This document shows positions 5,317 through 5,855 of a DNA stretch of 5,855 nt, in pieces. Numbering within the stretch: the stretch's first letter is position 1; every line of letters starts with the position of its first letter. A program made the translations under genes and the position numbers. The notes below the pieces were generated by a model. That model was not told the DNA's origin, searched no databases, and saw only the letters and a list, made by a program, of their open reading frames with translations. The DNA comes from an uncultured Mollicutes bacterium (lineage in GTDB: Bacteria; Bacillota_I; Bacilli_A; Acholeplasmatales; Anaeroplasmataceae): assembly GCA_937905855.1 (NCBI GenBank), contig CALCWU010000181.1, forward strand, positions 1-5,855. The letters are read 5' to 3'.

Positions 5317-5855
5317 ATGGCGGCTGTTTGGTATGAATTAAAGCATGTTTGTAAACAGACTGGTGCAAGATATGGAATATTACATACTCCCCATGGCGAT
5401 TTTGAAACGCCAATATTTATGCCAGTTGGAACTCAGGCAACAGTTAAAACCTTAATTCCTGAGGAAATAGAAGAAGTAAGTGATGGTTTGATTTTAGGTA
5501 ACACCTATCATCTTTGGCTACAGCCAGGTGATGATGTAGTTAAGGCTAATGGTGGAATAAGAGGATTTATGAAGTGGGATCACGCCTTATTAACTGATAG
5601 TGGTGGATTTCAGGTTTTCTCTTTAGCAAATATGCGTAAAATCACAGAAGAGGGAGTAACATTTAAAAACCCTAAAAATGGCGATACATTATTTTTATCT
5701 CCAGAAAAATCTATAGATATTCAGCATAATTTGGGTGCTGATATTATAATGAGCTTTGATGAATGTCCACCATTTCATGCAAGTGAAGAATATTTAAGAG
5801 ATAGTGTTTTAAGAACAATTCGTTGGGCTAAGAGAGGCTTTGATGTTCATAAAAA
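5317..5855 (+). CDS. tgt: Queuine/preQ1 tRNA-guanine transglycosylase, N-terminal part
   Basis: Bacterial Tgt exchanges the wobble guanine of tRNAs with GUN anticodons (Asp, Asn, His, Tyr) for preQ1, the step before QueA. The first 179 codons are present and the right edge cuts the gene. The family is about 375-380 residues long, so roughly half is visible. It starts MAAVWYELKHVCKQTGAR, the typical Tgt opening. TPIFMPVGTQATVK (31-44), ILGNTYHLWLQPG (59-71) and the active-site LLTDSGGFQVFSL (91-103) follow, with Asp94 corresponding to Asp102 of Zymomonas Tgt. MSFDEC (145-150) provides a substrate-binding Asp148. The nucleophilic aspartate and the zinc-binding cysteines lie beyond the window and cannot be checked. 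The ribosome binding site AGAAGAGG (5304-5311) sits in the end of the cyclophilin gene, and the intergenic gap is one base. Confidence 0.97.
   Translation, partial: MAAVWYELKHVCKQTGARYGILHTPHGDFETPIFMPVGTQATVKTLIPEEIEEVSDGLILGNTYHLWLQPGDDVVKANGGIRGFMKWDHALLTDSGGFQVFSLANMRKITEEGVTFKNPKNGDTLFLSPEKSIDIQHNLGADIIMSFDECPPFHASEEYLRDSVLRTIRWAKRGFDVHK

Overview
This is an AT-rich bacterial window that reads as Bacillota (Firmicutes), probably a low-GC member of the Bacilli or Erysipelotrichia type. The evidence is strong GGAGGTGAT-like ribosome binding sites, a sigma-A type promoter, and a ruvA-ruvB-queA-(x)-tgt gene order of the kind found in that phylum. Stop codons in the five complete genes are TAA or TAG only. 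All six tryptophans I can place are encoded by TGG, so there is no sign of the Mycoplasma genetic code. The genus cannot be named from the sequence.

Layout. Positions 1-1648 (minus strand) hold the first 549 codons of a long coiled-coil protein that runs off the left edge. It lies antisense to two plus-strand shadow ORFs. Positions 1649-1754 form a divergent promoter region with an excellent minus-strand promoter (TTGACT, 17 bp, TATAAT). Rightward there is a small LysM protein without a signal peptide (1755-2123). A 65-base gap with a probable extended -10 promoter follows. The tightly packed genes are then ruvA (2189-2755), ruvB (2768-3781), queA (3774-4796), a cyclophilin peptidyl-prolyl isomerase (4809-5315) and tgt (from 5317, cut by the right edge). 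Gaps inside this block are 12, -8, 12 and 1 bases, so it is very probably one operon.

Function. RuvA and RuvB form the Holliday-junction branch-migration motor. Tgt and QueA catalyse consecutive tRNA steps of queuosine synthesis: insertion of preQ1 into GUN anticodons, then addition of the epoxycyclopentanediol group. The cyclophilin is inserted between the two queuosine genes and is not an obvious member of either pathway.

The least ordinary part is the left side. It contains the coiled-coil gene of unknown role, which has an internal repeat, and a SafA-like LysM protein beside ruvA. The divergent promoter there has a palindromic -10 and a possible sporulation-sigma-like element. I see no mobile element, CRISPR array, RNA gene or clear terminator.
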